A DNA stretch of 64,000 nucleotides from assembly GCA_963920635.1 (NCBI GenBank), contig OY987298.1:1302001-1366000 (forward strand), read 5' to 3'. The position numbers were made by a program, and so were the translations under genes. Below are positions 34,629 through 47,284 of the stretch, piece after piece. This stretch comes from Pseudeuparius sepicola (Eukaryota > Arthropoda > Insecta > Coleoptera > Anthribidae). A model generated the notes under the pieces. That model made no database searches. It was not told the origin of the DNA and saw only the letters and a list, made by a program, of their open reading frames with translations. The stretch's first letter is position 1. Every line of letters begins with the position of its first letter.

Positions 34629-34714
34629 TACATGCTATGGCCTTTTCGGGCTTTCGTATAATGTTTTCAGTGACTGATGAAGTAATAAAATTTTTTGTTC
34701 AAATTTAGTACCTA

Positions 34715-35445
34715 CAGGGTGTTTCATCTTAAGTGCGAACACCCCCGTAAAATTTGTATTCTCCATCCGATTTTAGCCGCGTTTGTGTATCATCTTAGAC
34801 AGTGACTATTGATAAAGGTCCAACAATTTGAATTGTTTTTATTTGTTGGTTGGATGATATAAAGAAATAAATTGCTTTTGTATTTATTAATATTTATTCA
34901 ATGATTCCAGAGCACTCCTGATCAATATAAAGTTTAATAAAAATTCAGCATTTTGACATCGCCCAGAGAAAAAGACCCTGTACATTTTTTATTGAATCTT
35001 TGCACACCCTTTGAGTAGTCCTGTTGATCATTCATCTGTTTTGACGGGATTCCATGGCATCTCCAGATGCCTTTAAAATTCCTATTTTGCTCAATTTTGA
35101 CACCCTGCAGAATGGAACTCCCTATATATATATTTTGTTCAAATTTGGTATACGGGAGGGAGTTTTAGGTTGTTCTGATTAACGCTGTGGTGTGATTTTA
35201 AATAAAAAAATCGCTAAATGGCTTTCGTCATTTTGTACTAGAAAAAAATTTGTAGTAGGCCTTAAAAATTGACATTAAAACCTGAAATTTTGCACCAACG
35301 TAGAGTTTTTTGTGGCCTATTTTTAGAAAAAAAACGCGGCTAAAATCGGATGGAGAATACAAATTTTACGGGGTTGTTCGCACTTAAGATGCTTTTCGGG
35401 TGTCGTGATTAATGCTCAGATTTTAAATAAAATAATCGCTAAATA
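34715..35445. mobile_element. Palindromic MITE, cagggtgtttcatcttaagt end
   Basis: The left arm cttaagtgcgaacacccccg and ctccatccgattttagccgc is inverted at 35335-35392. The right tip has decayed (gatgcttttcgggtgtcg). The centre belongs to the agcgttaatcagga family (aatcgctaaatggc). Confidence 0.85.
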
Positions 35446-36003
35446 TTTTCAAATCTTAAACTAAATTGCTTAACTTTTACGAAATGTAATAAAAATATAT
35501 TACTGTGTTGACCTAAAAACTATTTTAAAAATAAGGAAATATGCACTACAAGATACCGATAGTATTATTAAGCAGAATTTTCTGACCTTTTAAACTGTTT
35601 AATCCATTTAAAATATTATTGACAATTTATTAGTCATATAGTATTGGAAATGATATTCTTATTGCACAAACATTATCATTCTTATAAAGATACCAGCTGT
35701 TGAGGTTATTATGTTTACTATTTTATTTGCCCAATATCGAAGCAAATACAAGCAGCTATTTGTAATATAACATTAATAATGAATATAATAATAAAAAAGT
35801 TCATGTTTGCCTCCCTATACAGGGTGATTTTCTTTGATGATCAGTATGGAGATCTCAGAAACTAGCCGAGATAGAAGGAAGGTTAAAAGGCAGTTTTGTA
35901 GGTCCAATTTAAAAGCGCCTTGTGGATTTTTGAAAAAAGTCATGGCTTAATATATATTTTCAAAAAACAAAATCACAAAAAAAAACTCATCCTATATAAC
36001 ATA

Positions 36004-37170
36004 CAAGGTGATTCAGTTTTATTCTGCGACACTTCAACAGGAGATATAAAAACAAAAAATAACCGCACTTTCTTCTATAAACTATATCATTTTAAGGTCT
36101 TATAAAAAAGTTACAGGGTGCTAAAGTTGTAAGAAATATGTGGAATTTATTGAATATTTACCAAACTAGTTGAGATATTTAAGTCATATTTGGGGCATGT
36201 TATAGCGGCATGGGTTAGCATAAAACCTGTTAATATCAAACACCTTGAGCAACCAGTGGCGTAGAAGTGGGTAATTACTATAATTGTTTTTAGAAAAAAA
36301 AATGAACCACCTTGTATACCAATAAAATGTATTCAATTTCTTATGTAATTTTTAATTGTAAACTAAAACGTTCTCTTAGCATTTTTTCCTATGTGTCATG
36401 GTTTCATAGCAAATTTGATTTTTTCGTATTTTTTCGAGGTATTTCTGAAAAATTAACTTAACAATATTCGCTCCATAAGTAAGACTAAAAATAGAAAGAA
36501 TATGTTTCTTATTTTAAATACAGTAACTTTTCCCAATAAACTTACCCATTCAAGGTTTTAGTTTTCAAGATAACATTAATCTTCCTTAAATGTTTTAGAC
36601 CCTGTATTTTCAAAAGTATAGCCTCAAACATGTAATTTTATTGGAAAAAGGTACTTTATTTAAAGTAGCAAACACATTATTTCTACTTTACGTGTTACTT
36701 ATGGAGCAAATTTTTTAAATAATTTTTCAGAAATACCCCGAAATAATACAACAAATCAAATTTGCCTTGAAATTATGACACGCGAAAAAATAACAAGAGG
36801 ACATTTTTGTTTAAAATTAAAATTTACATAATAAATTTAATACATTTTATTGCTATACAAGGTGGTTCTTTTTTTCTTCTAAAAACAATTATGCTATAAT
36901 TACCCGCTTCTACGCCACTGGTTGTTCAAGGTGTTTGATATTGACAGGTTTTATGCTAACCCATGCCGTTATAACGTGTACCAATAATGACTTAAATAAC
37001 TCAACTAGTTTGGTAAATATTCAATAAAGTCCACATATTTCTTACAACTTTAACACCCTGTAACTTTTTTTATAAGACCTTGAAATGACATAGTTTATAC
37101 AAGAAAGTGCGGTTATTTTTTGTTTTCTATCACCTGTTGAAGTGTCGCAGAATAAAACTGAATCACCCTG
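36004..37170. mobile_element. Palindromic MITE, full copy, CAAGGTGATTCAG ends
   Basis: TA-CAAGGTGATTCAGTTTTATT at the left and aataaaactgaatcaccctg-TA at the right. The arms share acttcaacaggtgatag, aaagttacagggtg, tggcgtagaagtgggt. The region of 28000-28900 is a truncated copy. Confidence 0.9.
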
Positions 37171-37384
37171 TATAATTCTTTTAGTACATTTTTTATACAA
37201 TAATTTAAATAGAATAATTTTGAAAATTAAACACTCCTAAAGATATTTTATAGTCAATCAAATAAATGTTATGAAAGATGCTGTGTCAAAAAATTGAAAA
37301 TCGTTTATTTTGAAAACTTTTTTATTTTCAGTACCTATTCTTAAACTTATCATTAAAACTTATGGGACATTTGGTGCTAAAATA

Positions 37385-37871
37385 CAGTGACCGGCAGAAA
37401 GTTGGACACAAATGGAAAACTTTTTTATTATTAATTTCTCAGAAAATTTTATTCACGATAAAAGTTGGTGCATTATTTCAAACTCAAAACGCACATATCA
37501 AAATTTAAATATCTCTTTTTGGGTACGAGGTAGATTCAAAAATGTCAAAATAGCTCAAGAGTAAAGTACCCTTATTTTTTAAAATACGGTAAAAAGTTAC
37601 TTACAAAAGTTGTTTGGAATCAAAGGTGAATGTTAGATTTAAAGTCACAGCCACCTAGTCAAAAAAAGGAATTTAACTTTTTTTGTATTTTTTTCGACCA
37701 CCCTGTGAATTACAAAAAAAAACAAAATACCGCAAGCGCAACTTATCATCGGATAACACATGAATTTGCTACTAAACTAATTTTGTTCGATTAGCAGCTA
37801 GAAATTTAAATTGATCGAAATGATAGTTAAAAAATTAAAAAATTTTGTGTCCAACTTTCTGCCGGTCATTG
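37385..37871. mobile_element. Tc1-type MITE, 487 bp
   Basis: TA-CAGTGACCGGCAGAAAGTTGG with inverse ccaactttctgccggtcattg-TA. CAGTG ends and TA duplication fit Tc1. No ORF. Confidence 0.88.
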
Positions 37872-38179
37872 TACAATATTCCAAATTGTAACTAAGAATA
37901 AATTTCCGAAAAAAATAAAATAAGTCGGTATATAGATTTTTTCGGCTCTTTTTTTATTCAAATTTTCTTTAATCTGTCGTAAAGGAAGATAGTTGGCAAA
38001 TATATTTGACAAAAATAATTTGGCACCAGTGCCTCAGAGGCAGGGGTCAACCATAATATTTTTTAATAAAAAAATGGTACACCACTGGAAAAGGAATATT
38101 TTTTGCCTTTACTAAATTTTCCATTCAATTCTAAGAAAAAACTATCCTCGTCTTTTTTCGAAAAAATGTACCATTTTTT

Positions 38180-38725
38180 TAAATAGTTATTTATGTACCA
38201 AGGCACTGAAGTTCGACTGGTTTATTTGCCTCGGCCAGAGGCCTCGGTAACTAAATTCCACATGAGTCATAAAAAGAAATTCAGTGCCGAGGTACATATT
38301 ATATTTTTTTTAAATCGGAAAAAAAATGTTTTATTAGGCAAGAAAATAATCATACGGGATCACCCGTCCATGAACCGACTACGCGCGGCGTTGCTTGACT
38401 TTGACGATCGTTCTACCTAGGTCACGTATGACAAGACACGGCGCCTTCGAACAGACAAACCAAACTGCTGCTTGTTGTGCAGCCTCCATAACAAATCAAT
38501 TGATATTCAAACCTACTAAAATATTTATACCTACTGAAAGATTGCGCTCCTATAGGTAACAATTTCGCAATGTGTACGAAAAGTTAAATGGGCCTTTATT
38601 GACCGGGTTTTGAATATTTTGTCACCTTTGGCGGGCGATGGCTCCGCGTCTGACGTTTGATGTTTACATCTCGCCAAAGCCTACTTATTGAAAAAATCGT
38701 ACAATAATGGGCCACTTCAATAAGT
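38180..38725 (+). repeat. 600-bp hairpin-repeat family, single copy with flipped hairpin loop
   Basis: Same flanks as the units at 32117-33925, but between ggcactgaagttc and ccacatgagtcata the loop reads ggtttatttgcctcggccag, which is the reverse complement of the loop in the tandem units. Most of the left arm is gone. The rest of the unit (gggatcacccgtcca to aaaaaatcgtacaataatgg) is collinear. Confidence 0.85.
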
Positions 38726-38816
38726 GTTCGTAGTCTTTCATCTATTACGCTCTATGTATATTAATATTTATGCCATGTTTTGAAATGTTGTTCTAAAATA
38801 TTAAGCAGGTACTCAC

Positions 38817-38964
38817 GATCATTTATGCCTCTAGAACTCCCGTTTAAAGTACCATTTAACATCCTCTCCCTCAACTTGCTTTGCTTTTGAAAGTACATGT
38901 ACAAAATAAATAGCATTGCCAGCACAGTCAAGAACATGAAGTATCCGTCCACGACCAGAGACAT
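38817..38964 (-). CDS. Variable first exon 5: single-pass TM plus basic/Asn-Gly tail
   Basis: Encodes 49 residues plus one base (C), then GTGAGT. MSLVVDG leads into helix 8-25 (YFMFLTVLAMLFILYMYF). The tail starts QKQSKLRERM (basic) and ends LNGTLNGSSRGIND. The NGT and NGS sequons are on the predicted cytosolic side, so they are probably not glycosylated. The C plus CA of the shared exon gives Pro. The frame stays open upstream of the ATG (to near 39018) but that part is outside the expected first exon. GATA site 126 bp upstream. Confidence 0.85.
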
Positions 38965-39089
38965 TATTTTTTCAAATAGAACGAACATCCAGAACACAAA
39001 CCAGCGAATACCGCGCAACGACTAATTACTTGGAATAATTATTGTCAACAAAATGTTAAATATATTGCCGTTGTCCTCGTCAGGCATTA

Positions 39090-39095
39090 GATAAG
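39090..39095 (-). promoter_or_regulatory. GATA site upstream of variable exon 5
   Basis: cattagataagtagg on plus, CTTATCTAATG on sense, 126 bp 5' of the ATG at 38964. A second GATAAG lies at about 39252. Confidence 0.5.
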
Positions 39096-39354
39096 TAGGT
39101 ACTGTTGTTTACTCAGGCTCGGCTCAACTGTTATATTGCTGGGTACACAAAATGATAGGGCAGTTAAGAGACAGTATAATGCTTGCGACAATAAAATAAT
39201 CGCAGCAATTGCAACAGGGTGTCTCAAAAATAATATGGACAGTTCGTCAGAGATAAGTTAGAGTTACAAAATAGAGGCGAGCTCCCAAACCGTTCACAGT
39301 ACCATCTCTATAATGGTATAACTGAACTCCCTAACCTAGACCACCACCTTCTCA

Positions 39355-40345
39355 GCTTTACAAGCCCTGTGCAAACATGTGGCAACGCCGCAGCGGGACG
39401 GTTCAACTCAACGGGTCTATGCAGTCTAGAGCAGCACTTTGGCTTAGTTTATCTTTTCTAATAAATGTTCAACCCTCTTTTTAATTATAATTAGATACAT
39501 TTTTGAACTTTGTTTTAATAATTGGGTACCTAAGTAAGTAGGTGGATTTGTTTAACAGACAATAAAAGCAGTAACAAGTAACTAAATACATACACATAAT
39601 ATAAGTAATAATAAGTACAATTCCTGGTGTGGACAAATAATTTGGGCAAATAGAGGGAACTACATTTTGTTGTAAGCCGAATTTTTGTGAGAATTTTTCC
39701 CAAAGTTTTCCCTTATGGTTAAATTTTCATAAAAATACAAACAACAAGCGAACAGAGAACTGCATGTTGTGAAGGAGAATAATATCTCTTGTGCTTGAAA
39801 TGGCAGTTAGGGTCAATTTCATAATACATTCAACTAAAATTATATTTTGACTTTAAAATTAGGTAAAGAAACCTTTGCAACAATATTAAACAATGTTTGG
39901 ATTGTTAGAAAGCTCCTTTAATTTTAAAGGGTACTTTAGTTTGTCTATGCAATTGGCCCGTAATCATTTCATTCTTAAATTTTCGTCCTTTAGAAAGCCC
40001 AAAATGAATACAAGTCTACCTACCGCCTGCCGTCAAGCAAAGAAAACCTAAGTTACTTTAAGTTATTATTACGATTTGACTTACAGCCAGGTATATACAT
40101 AACTAAGTTCGATCATCCCTCGGCGATTCTAGGCATCTTGAGGCTTGAAATTGTAAAGGAACGATTCTTCACTTATAACTTTTAGAAAAATGTTTCAGTT
40201 TCCACCCAGAGACACACTGCCTCGTCGTAGCAATCTGGCGACGATAGCACTACCCGCACTACACAAATTAATTCTGGTAAATTTCTTGTAAAATCAACTG
40301 ACAGGGAGTGACAGGCCACGCCGCGCCAGCTTTCTCAAATTCAGG
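39355..40345 (+). repeat. About 1.1-kb dispersed repeat, copy 2
   Basis: Same order as 4970-6115, with small deletions. See that entry for shared blocks. Confidence 0.8.
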
Positions 40346-40506
40346 GCTTCTAGACCAATAGTGCTAGTAAAGGCTTCTCACCGCCTTTGACGTCACTGAT
40401 TTGAAAACACCACCATATGTCGCAAATACAGGCGGATGAACTTTAGAGTGTTTTGAGTTCAATGTAATTTGTTTACTCATCATCCTCTATGACATTTTTT
40501 CATATA

Positions 40507-41445
40507 CAGTGTGTTTCACTTCAAGTCGAGACAATTCATTATTTTTTTACGGGTTGACCGATTTTCAAAAACTTTTTTTTTAAATATAGTGCTCCGAAAG
40601 ATCTATATTTTGACACTAATTTTTTTCAGATTCGTCTTTTACATGACCTACTACGATCAAAATTATACCCCCAAAAACTGCAAAAGTACATTAGGCATTT
40701 TTTAGGAAAAAAAATGAATAGCACAGTCGTATTGGCCATATCCGAAAACCCCACATACCAAGTGTCACGGTCATAACTTATACAGGGCGTTCACAAAATA
40801 GCTTCAAACATAGCAAAAATACGGTTTTTCGGAGTACTCTGTACAAACACCGAGATATATTTTAAAATTATTTCTTTGCAGTTTTATTAGGGCTCACATA
40901 AGCTATCAATTCCCACGATTTCATGGGCCTGCCTTAGACAGGGCGTTCGCATTAAAAATACAAAAATCGAAAAAATCGATTTTTCTCTTGGTGTTTTTTT
41001 TTACATTTTTTTTCTACAATTTTAACTTATGCCTATTAACAAACATAAACAATATTAAATTTTAGAAAGTATTTTCAATAAAGGGCACCCTGGATACGTG
41101 GATACCAATCAATTTTTAAATTTTTTCAAATAAAAAATAATAAAAAATAATAAAAAAACTTATACCCTGTATAAGTTATGACCGTGAAACTTGGTATATA
41201 GGGTTTTCGGGTATGGCCAATACGACTGTGCTATTCATTTTTTTCCTAGAAAAATGCCTAATGTACTTTTGCAGTTTTTGGGGGTATAATTTTGATCGTA
41301 GTAGGTCATGGAAAAGACGAATCTGAAAAAAATTAGTGTCAAAATGTAGATCTTTCGGAGCACTATATTTTAAAAAAAAAGTTTTTGAAAATCGGTCAAC
41401 CCGTAAAAAAATAATGAATTTCTCGACTTGAAGTGAAACACACTG
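40507..41445. mobile_element. Palindromic MITE, CAGTGTGTTTCACTTCAAG ends
   Basis: TA-CAGTGTGTTTCACTTCAAGTC and its inverse cttgaagtgaaacacactg-TA. The arms share gggttgaccgattttcaaaa and gatcaaaattataccccc; the inner part has gccctgtctaaggcagg-type inverted sequence. 13565-14168 is a truncated copy. Confidence 0.9.
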
Positions 41446-41449
41446 TATA

Positions 41450-42075
41450 TGTATATGTATACCCGCAAAGGTTTCATTTTCGGAAAAATTTACATTAAAA
41501 GTGCAAATTTTGAAGTTTCAAGGTCGAATATTTTCCAAACGCTTGGAATAAATATATTACATGTATATACATAATTGAAATTGTGACAATTGTGACAATG
41601 ACAATGCTTTGACTTCTACAACTTTTATATGAAACTTTTTTGCTAACCTCAAAAATACATACCTACCTATAGAAAATAAGGGCGTGTAAAAATATAAGTG
41701 ATCATATGGTACATAATAAGGTATATTATACAATAATAATTATTACATTAGTTCTTTTTATGATAATTAATAATTGAAAACCAACAAAAGTCTTGAGTCT
41801 TGGACCCATGTCGTACTTTCAATTTTCAATTAAAATAATTTCCATGCTGCTATTATGCTATCTATTGATAGATGAATATCTATGATTCAACAATGATTTC
41901 GCAATTTTGTTTTAATTGATTTGTTTTATCACTAGATATGGTAGCGCAGACTACATTTACAAAACTAAAAAGCGGTTTCAGAGATTTGATTTAATCTAGG
42001 TTGGTATCAGTGGCAACAATAAACTGCGGACACGTAAGCAATAAGATCACATGGTCGCGTCAGATTTTCAAAAAT
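41450..42075. other. Spacer 3' of variable exon 6
   Basis: AT-rich intronic DNA; no gene or repeat recognised. Confidence 0.5.
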
Positions 42076-42083
42076 TTACTTAC

Positions 42084-42255
42084 ATTGGTCGACGAATTCA
42101 ACTAATCTCTGCCTGGTTTCCACGCTATTTCCATTACTTATAAATCTTGCTTTACACCTGCTCCATCCCGATGGCCGGCAAAAGCTTATCACAAACAACA
42201 GGAGCAACAGGAAGAACACGGCATACCCAATAATCATCCCGTCCACTGAGTTCAT
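42084..42255 (-). CDS. Variable first exon 6: single-pass TM plus long tail ending EFVDQ
   Basis: Encodes 57 residues plus one base (T), then GTAAGT: the longest of the set. MNSVDG precedes helix 7-26 (MIIGYAVFFLLLLLFVISF). The tail is CRPSGWSRCKARFISNGNSV then ETRQRLVEFVDQ, basic next to the membrane. The T plus CA gives Ser. The last residues, EFVD, are shared with variable exon 9 (IEFVDY), the clearest sequence link between two members. Full product with the shared exons would be about 161 residues. GATA site 119 bp upstream. Confidence 0.87.
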
Positions 42256-42373
42256 TGTTAAAAGTAGGTTAGGTATATCTTTCCGAATAAATATTTGCAA
42301 AAGTTTTTACTTTTCTCTGCCCACCCGAGACACTTTACAGTATGTTTAAACGTTAGAACGTACAGAATGGCAA

Positions 42374-42379
42374 GATAAG
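42374..42379 (-). promoter_or_regulatory. GATA site upstream of variable exon 6
   Basis: ggcaagataagg on plus, CCTTATCTTGCC on sense, 119 bp 5' of the ATG at 42255. Confidence 0.5.
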
Positions 42380-42864
42380 GTAAAAAAATTTAGGATCGTA
42401 TTATCATTATCGCTGATAAATATGATTTTGTTCTTGTTGTACTTAGGTAATATTGGGCAATCGGTAGTTTTATCGATAGCTATTGGGTAATTTAAGTGCG
42501 GATATTTTTATTGTTTTCAGGTGTCATGGTGTGATGTCAGAGAATCACGCTAGATGGCGCCAGTAGCTAATAATTAAAGTTCGGATTTATAAAGGCAAGA
42601 ATGTCAAAAAAGGCGCCTAATAAAGGCAGGCATTTAATATTTGTTATACAGGGTGTCCCATTTTGGGTGTTTTTGGGTGTTTTTCTCAAAAATCTCGGTT
42701 ATTATTAAAGCTAGAGGGTTGCGGTTTTCACGTCACTGCACTACTTTTTTGAGAGGAATTTGGTGGACCAATCAGATCTTAGATAAGTTTTATAGTTTCC
42801 GCGCATTGGCGCAGGACTCAAATTTTCGATTTTTTGGAAACCTCTCTCCTGGCTACAACTTATA

Positions 42865-44035
42865 CAGGGTGTAACTAAACTGATGGTCAAAAATAAAGCC
42901 ACGTATTCTTGGAGTCAAAAAAGGGCACTTCTTCATATATTTTTTTCTCCTACGGGCCATAGTTTTTTTTTAGACAGAGCGTAGAAGTTTGGAGAAAAAT
43001 ACACATATTTCTTAGTATTTCTAGAAGTATACGAGATATTTTCTTCAAATTTGACGTGTCACATGAGCAGATGAGCCGTCAAACTTAAGGTCGACATGAA
43101 GCTTCTGAGGCTCCCAGTTGCGGAGATACAGGGTTTTAGTAAAATTAATTAGTTCAGAAAAATATGAATACCCTGTATAATCGCATTTTTTAAAATTTGT
43201 TTTGAGTGGTGAATAGAAAAAGCATCTCTTAGTATTTTTTCATATTCGCAGCCGTTTCTTAATTATTTTTAAAGAACGGCAACGCTAAATCTAGCAATCT
43301 ATGGATGTCAATTAAACTTTATTTAACAAAATACAAAAGCAAAAACGATAATAAAAGAAACGTATTGCTATTAGAAAATTAAATTATTAAATGTTCAAAA
43401 TGGCCGCCGTCTCTTTCAATACACGCAACTACGCGTTTCCGCATGTTTATTATTGCCATTGGCAAGTCCATAGCAAAAATCAGTCAGTTCTTCAAATGAA
43501 ATTGAAACTAAAGGGCAAAGTTGGCAGCCAAATGATTCAACTAATGCCATGTTTAATTGACATCCACAGATTGTTAGATTTATTCTTAAAATGACTTGTT
43601 TATTGCAGCATTGCCGTTCTTTGAAAATAATTAAAAAACGGCTGAGAATATGAAAAAATAATAAGAGATACTTTTTGTTAACCATTGTATTTACCATTCA
43701 AAACAAATTTAAAAAATGCGAATATACAGGATATTCATATTTTTCTGAACTAATTAATTTTAATAACGCCCTGTATCTCCGCAACTGGGGGCCTCACAAG
43801 CTTCATATTAACCTTAAATTTGACAACTCATCCGCTCATGCGACACGCCAAGTTAGAAGAAAGTATCTCATATACTTCTAGAGATACTAAGAAATATGTG
43901 TATTTTTCTCTAAATTTCTACGCTCTGTATAAAAAAACTATGGCCCGTAGAAAAAAAAATATATGAAGAAGTGCCCTTATTTTGACTCCAAGAATACGTG
44001 GTTTCATTTTTGAACATCAGTTCAGTTACACCCTG
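42865..44035. mobile_element. Nested TIR element with transposase tail
   Basis: TA-CAGGGTGTAACTAAACTGATG and inverse catcagttcagttacaccctg. The arms pair for about 300 bp (attcttggagtcaaaa, gtatctccgcaactgg). The centre keeps part of a transposase (43379-43475). Confidence 0.88.
43379..43475 (-). pseudogene. IS630/Tc1/mariner transposase C-terminal relic
   Basis: The minus strand reads INMRKRVVACIERDGGHFEH and LII, then TAA at 43379-43381. R-x-R...CI...GGHFEHL is the usual end of mariner-like DDE transposases in insects. A DLPMA block lies just upstream; further upstream is not recognisable. This ties the palindromic MITE to the mariner superfamily. Confidence 0.65.
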
Positions 44036-44299
44036 ACCACCCTGTATATGTATATCGACAAATTTAATCACCTATTTTTATAGATTTTTTGGCGTAGAAT
44101 CGAATGGAATAATTAGTTTTTTGGTAGCGTTAATAATTTTTGAGATATGAACCAAAGTTATATATTTTTTTTAATGGAAACCATAGTTCATATCTCAAAA
44201 ACTGATTGGTCCACCAAATTCCTCTCAAAAAAGTAGTACAGTGACGTGAAAACCGCAAGAGAAAAACACCCAAAAACACCCAAAATGGGACACCCTGTA

Positions 44300-45170
44300 C
44301 AATTAACAATTATAAAGAAATCAAAGTTATATTTTTATATACAGAAAAACTGCGCTCTACATCCAAGTAATTAGTAATTTTTTTATAGGACATTATGTAA
44401 GTACCTAATTTTTTTTTAAAGAGTTTGTCCAATTGGATCCTTAGGTTTTTTGATATTTACCTTCAATTCTTCTATTAAATCTTCCGAACTTTTTGTTTTT
44501 AAATTGTAAGGCACTTAACCAACTAAACTATTTTATAATTGGCATTAATATGTATCGTAAATTTTGATTTATTTTCCCATTAAGTTTTAAAACTTTCTTA
44601 AATCTACGAGAGTGAAAGTCACATTTTCAAGGGCTTTTGGTGCATTTAGATATCTACCGGTAAAATTTTCGTAAATGCCAATTATTTATTATTTGCCTGC
44701 CTATAGATACAACTGAATTCGAATGAATAAAACCATAAAATTTACTAATTTTAAGGTGGTTACGTTTAATCATGTAAAATTGTTAGGTATAACACTCTCC
44801 ATACAGTCCAAATCAAAACTATTTTTACCCTGGAAGACTGTGTAGGAACAAAATCTCTTTTGATGGCCTTTAACCCACTTTTTAACCGCCTTTGTAGTTT
44901 CCCTTGCAGTTGAGAACGGAAGACGTCCACGGCATGATTTAAATAAGTCCGAAACCCGAACTGTAGACAAAACCTAAAACCTATAAACTAAAATTGAATT
45001 TTAATCGCTTTATTCTGAATCACTGCTGTCTTATCACCATATTAATAAAACTCCACGTCCTATATTACTAAAAAACACAGTCCAACATACAATAAATACA
45101 ACAAACGTTCTTTGAAACAGGAAAATCGCCAGACAAGTAGACATAAACAAATACGAATAACTACCTCCCT
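44300..45170. other. Spacer; weak exon-like frame at 44768-44950 (-)
   Basis: Mostly AT-rich. On the minus strand tttgtctacag (44952) precedes a stretch open in two frames, to a weak GTAAAA near 44830. One frame gives RVSDLFKSCRGRLPFSTARE..., which I do not recognise. It is not hydrophobic and has no ATG, so it is not a variable first exon. Confidence 0.3.
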
Positions 45171-45174
45171 CGAG

Positions 45175-45208
45175 GCCTACGATAAAGACAGGCCATGACC
45201 AGTGGCGC
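45175..45208 (-). repeat. THAP-element terminal fragment
   Basis: cgaggcctacgataaagaca and ggccatg match the ends of the THAP elements. The fragment ends where the 45209-45414 element is inserted. Confidence 0.7.
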
Positions 45209-45414
45209 AACTAATCTTTCATTAAATGTCAACTACTAATGTGCCGGGCTGCAGCCCCCCCCCCTAGCTCGTACCAACCAAGCGAAAAGGCGCTAAACAA
45301 TATTAGATGAAAACAAGACCGAATGATTTGTATTCAAATTTACGATATTGAGGATATCGGATATCGGATATCGGTGGTACACATTAGTAGTTGACATTTA
45401 ATGAAAGATTAGTT
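45209..45414. mobile_element. 206-bp TIR element with GGATATC repeats
   Basis: aactaatctttcattaaatg and tcaactactaatgtg at the left are exactly inverted at 45380-45414. The interior has a C9 run and tandem ggatatc (45350-45375). Likely a small MITE. Confidence 0.85.
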
Positions 45415-45593
45415 GTCTGGCCGGCAATCGGCACAGAACAGAAACACAAGTCACAGGTACAAGCGCTTCTAGCCGCAGGCCCTAAAACCTAACCAAACCT
45501 GCGTCGAACTTGAAACTAATTTGACCTGAATTATATGCGCCTGGCCTTCTGTTTACTACTACTGTCCTTCATATACGGCAGGGCCGTAGATAA

Positions 45594-45607
45594 GGGGGGG
45601 GGGGGTG
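45594..45607 (+). repeat. Poly-G run
   Basis: About 13-14 consecutive G, unusual in this AT-rich region. A poly-C run lies at 45256-45265. Length may be affected by sequencing or assembly. Confidence 0.8.
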
Positions 45608-46741
45608 AGTGTTCAAACCCTTCCCATTGAGAAAAAAAGATGAGGAAACATATCATGGTGATGTAACTTTACAATTTTCTACGCCTCAATTAAATTGTTT
45701 GTCCTTAAAATTTCGCATGCGGCGCATTTTAATAAGCACCTCATTTCAATTCCTGCTTTTAAAAATCAATAATCATTATGAATTCACAAGGAATAAATTT
45801 CTATAGGAAGATACCTACCTATCTATATATTCTACATTTGGCCCTTTGAGGGGACATGTTAATTTATAATAGGATGTGGCAATAAATTTATAGGCACTAA
45901 CTTATATTTTTACTTCCAAAAATTTCTTAAAAAGACTTAGGTTATGTGTAAATAATAATTGAAACCATTTTGAACATTTAATGTAAATGAACTTCTAACT
46001 AATTTTTAATAACTAATCATATTGTTGTTGTTATAATAAATATGACAGTAGTAAAAATAATAAATGTTTCATAATTTCCACGAGATTTTTAATTAAGTTG
46101 AATGCAGTTGAATGGCTTTAACATTCAGCCTACTCGCTTGTCAGTTTTATTATCATGGCTGACTTGATTTGTCATAAATTTGGTTTTATTGTTTGGCCTA
46201 CTCAGATCGAACATCAGACACCGACCATGAGACCATGTATCTAGTTTGATGGAGCTTCTCTGATAAATATCTCGGAAACGGTTGGAGATAAATAGGTCAA
46301 ATTATATACCGTTGGATTCAGAATTAAAAAAGGAATCCTGTGTTGGTTAAGAGAAATGTGTAAGTTGTAAAATAGAGAAAACCACTTTCATTTCCGCTAT
46401 AACCGGAAGTTATATTAAAAAACTGAATATTCGGGAATACTACTTAAAGGTTCTCTAATGGATGTGTAGGTAAAAAAATATTTTTTTATTTTGCAAAAAA
46501 TGTTTTTTCGCTATACAGGTATGTGCTACGGTCACAGTGGACTGAAGTTCAGCTTTTTATGACAAATGACATTATACATTTTATACTGAGCGTGTCTGTC
46601 CAGCGTGACTACCGGGTTCTCGCTACGTGCTGCTTTTCCTGCAGTCTACATAATATAGAATATCTTCGATATTGTTGTGTGAAAATAGGGCTCACTTTTT
46701 TCCTTTTCCTGCAAACAAGGTTCGTTACGAGCTTTTCCTAC

Positions 46742-46901
46742 CTGCTGGCGTACTTGCTGCAAGACTGTCCGGTTGCCGAGACTTGTTTCTAAAACACTTA
46801 TTCGCAAAAATCACATTTATCCAACACAGCAAGCATGTCACCAAGAACAACACCACTAAAACCGTTAAAATGCCCAATGGCAAAATCATGAGGACGTCCA
46901 T
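46742..46901 (-). CDS. Variable first exon 7: TM plus polar tail
   Basis: Encodes 53 residues plus one base (G), then GTAGGA donor, the least standard of the set together with exon 3. MDVL leads directly into helix 5-30 (MILPLGILTVLVVLFLVTCL then LCWINVIF). The tail is ANKCFRNKSRQPDSLAASTP with a final A. The frame would read through the donor to a stop only ten bases later, so the splice is needed for a longer product. The G plus CA gives Ala. Its promoter region shares gtataaagataagat with variable exon 8, so these two are probably recent sisters. Confidence 0.82.
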
Positions 46902-46961
46902 TTTGCTCTAGATTTAACACTGGATATTGCAGCCATAATGTTCGTCACAAAAACGTATAAA

Positions 46962-46967
46962 GATAAG
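46962..46967 (-). promoter_or_regulatory. GATA site upstream of variable exon 7
   Basis: gtataaagataagattcata on plus; the 15 bases gtataaagataagat are identical to those at variable exon 8. 61 bp 5' of the ATG at 46901. Confidence 0.6.
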
Positions 46968-47284
46968 ATTCATAAAAGATTTAGCTGGATTTCTCAACAT
47001 AACCGTTTTCGATTGTGTTACTTTTATTGTTCGACCGAAATAAAAAAAATGGTATTCGTTGCTGTTTAGAAGTGACCCAAAACGTCAAAATACAAAGCGT
47101 GGCCTCAAACTTGTAAAATAATTGCCAACAATTGACAACAAAAGCACGGAGAAAATATACACATTAGTAGTTATTTACCTAAGTAATATTCTTGGTATGT
47201 CTACATTTTTCGACAAATAATATGGCAAATTTGGGAAAAAACATGTCATATCATATCTCGAAAATGACAGCTATCATGATAATC

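Larger units (their letters stand above)
42649..44297. mobile_element. MITE of the 23584-25274 family carrying two inserts
   Basis: TA-CAGGGTGTCCCATTTTGGG at left, CCCAAAATGGGACACCCTG-TA at right. An internal element sits at 42865-44035 and a cgacaaatttaatca MITE fragment at 44050-44205. The left arm contains a 10-base doubling (gggtgttttt twice). Confidence 0.88.
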
